A stretch of 64,000 nucleotides of DNA from Datnioides undecimradiatus. Its lineage: Eukaryota; Chordata; Actinopteri; Lobotiformes; Datnioididae. Both the position numbers and the translations under genes were made by a program. The stretch spans positions 16,186,886 to 16,250,885 of the forward strand of contig WARS01000016.1 of NCBI GenBank assembly GCA_008933995.1, written 5' to 3'. Position 1 is the stretch's first letter; the number at the start of each line of letters is the position of its first letter. Of the stretch, positions 63,145 to 64,000 are shown one piece after another. The notes below the pieces were generated by a model that searched no databases, was not told the origin of the DNA, and saw only the letters and a program-made list of their open reading frames with translations.

Positions 63145-64000
<856 letters not shown>

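Overview
The window reads as nuclear DNA of a bony fish, most likely a spiny-rayed (percomorph-type) teleost. It has intron-split vertebrate genes with GT-AG junctions, dozens of (CA/GT)n arrays, and fish-type mobile elements: a Tc1/mariner copy, a gypsy-type solo LTR and a LINE tail. There are no operons, CRISPR arrays or ribosome binding sites to expect here, and I recognised no tRNA or rRNA gene.

Layout, left to right. 1-2.7 kb: the last three exons of nans (sialic acid synthase, + strand; its start lies off the left edge). 2.7-9.9 kb: intergenic. 9.9-24.1 kb: slc24a2 (K+-dependent Na+/Ca2+ exchanger NCKX2, + strand), with nine coding exons joined in phase into 626 residues and a 3' UTR of about 3 kb. 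24.98-25.58 kb: a solo LTR with a 5-bp target duplication. 26.2-28.9 kb: xpa (nucleotide-excision-repair scaffold, + strand, five coding exons, 275 aa). 30.0-31.4 kb: a secreted ecto-ADP-ribosyltransferase gene (- strand, 265 aa). 32.3-36.4 kb: kpna7 (importin alpha-8 type, - strand, twelve exons, 520 aa). 36.4-63.1 kb: about 27 kb without a gene I can support. It is rich in dinucleotide repeats and short inverted repeats, and holds a nested insertion at 52.05-54.30 kb (a decayed DD37E Tc1-like transposon beside a 5'-truncated LINE). 63.1-63.7 kb: the last two exons of an fgf9/16/20-family gene (- strand; exon 1 lies off the right edge), closest to fgf20.

The genes do not form a pathway. They act in sialic acid synthesis, ion exchange, DNA repair, extracellular ADP-ribosylation, nuclear import and growth-factor signalling, so their adjacency is a matter of synteny. 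All exon joins were derived by hand from splice sites, reading phase and remembered family sequences; no alignment or transcript data were available. I found no convincing previously undescribed biological system. The best leads are the nested insertion with its identical 22-bp flanks, the structurally complete solo LTR, the ADP-ribosyltransferase gene, and several near-perfect small hairpins in non-coding DNA.
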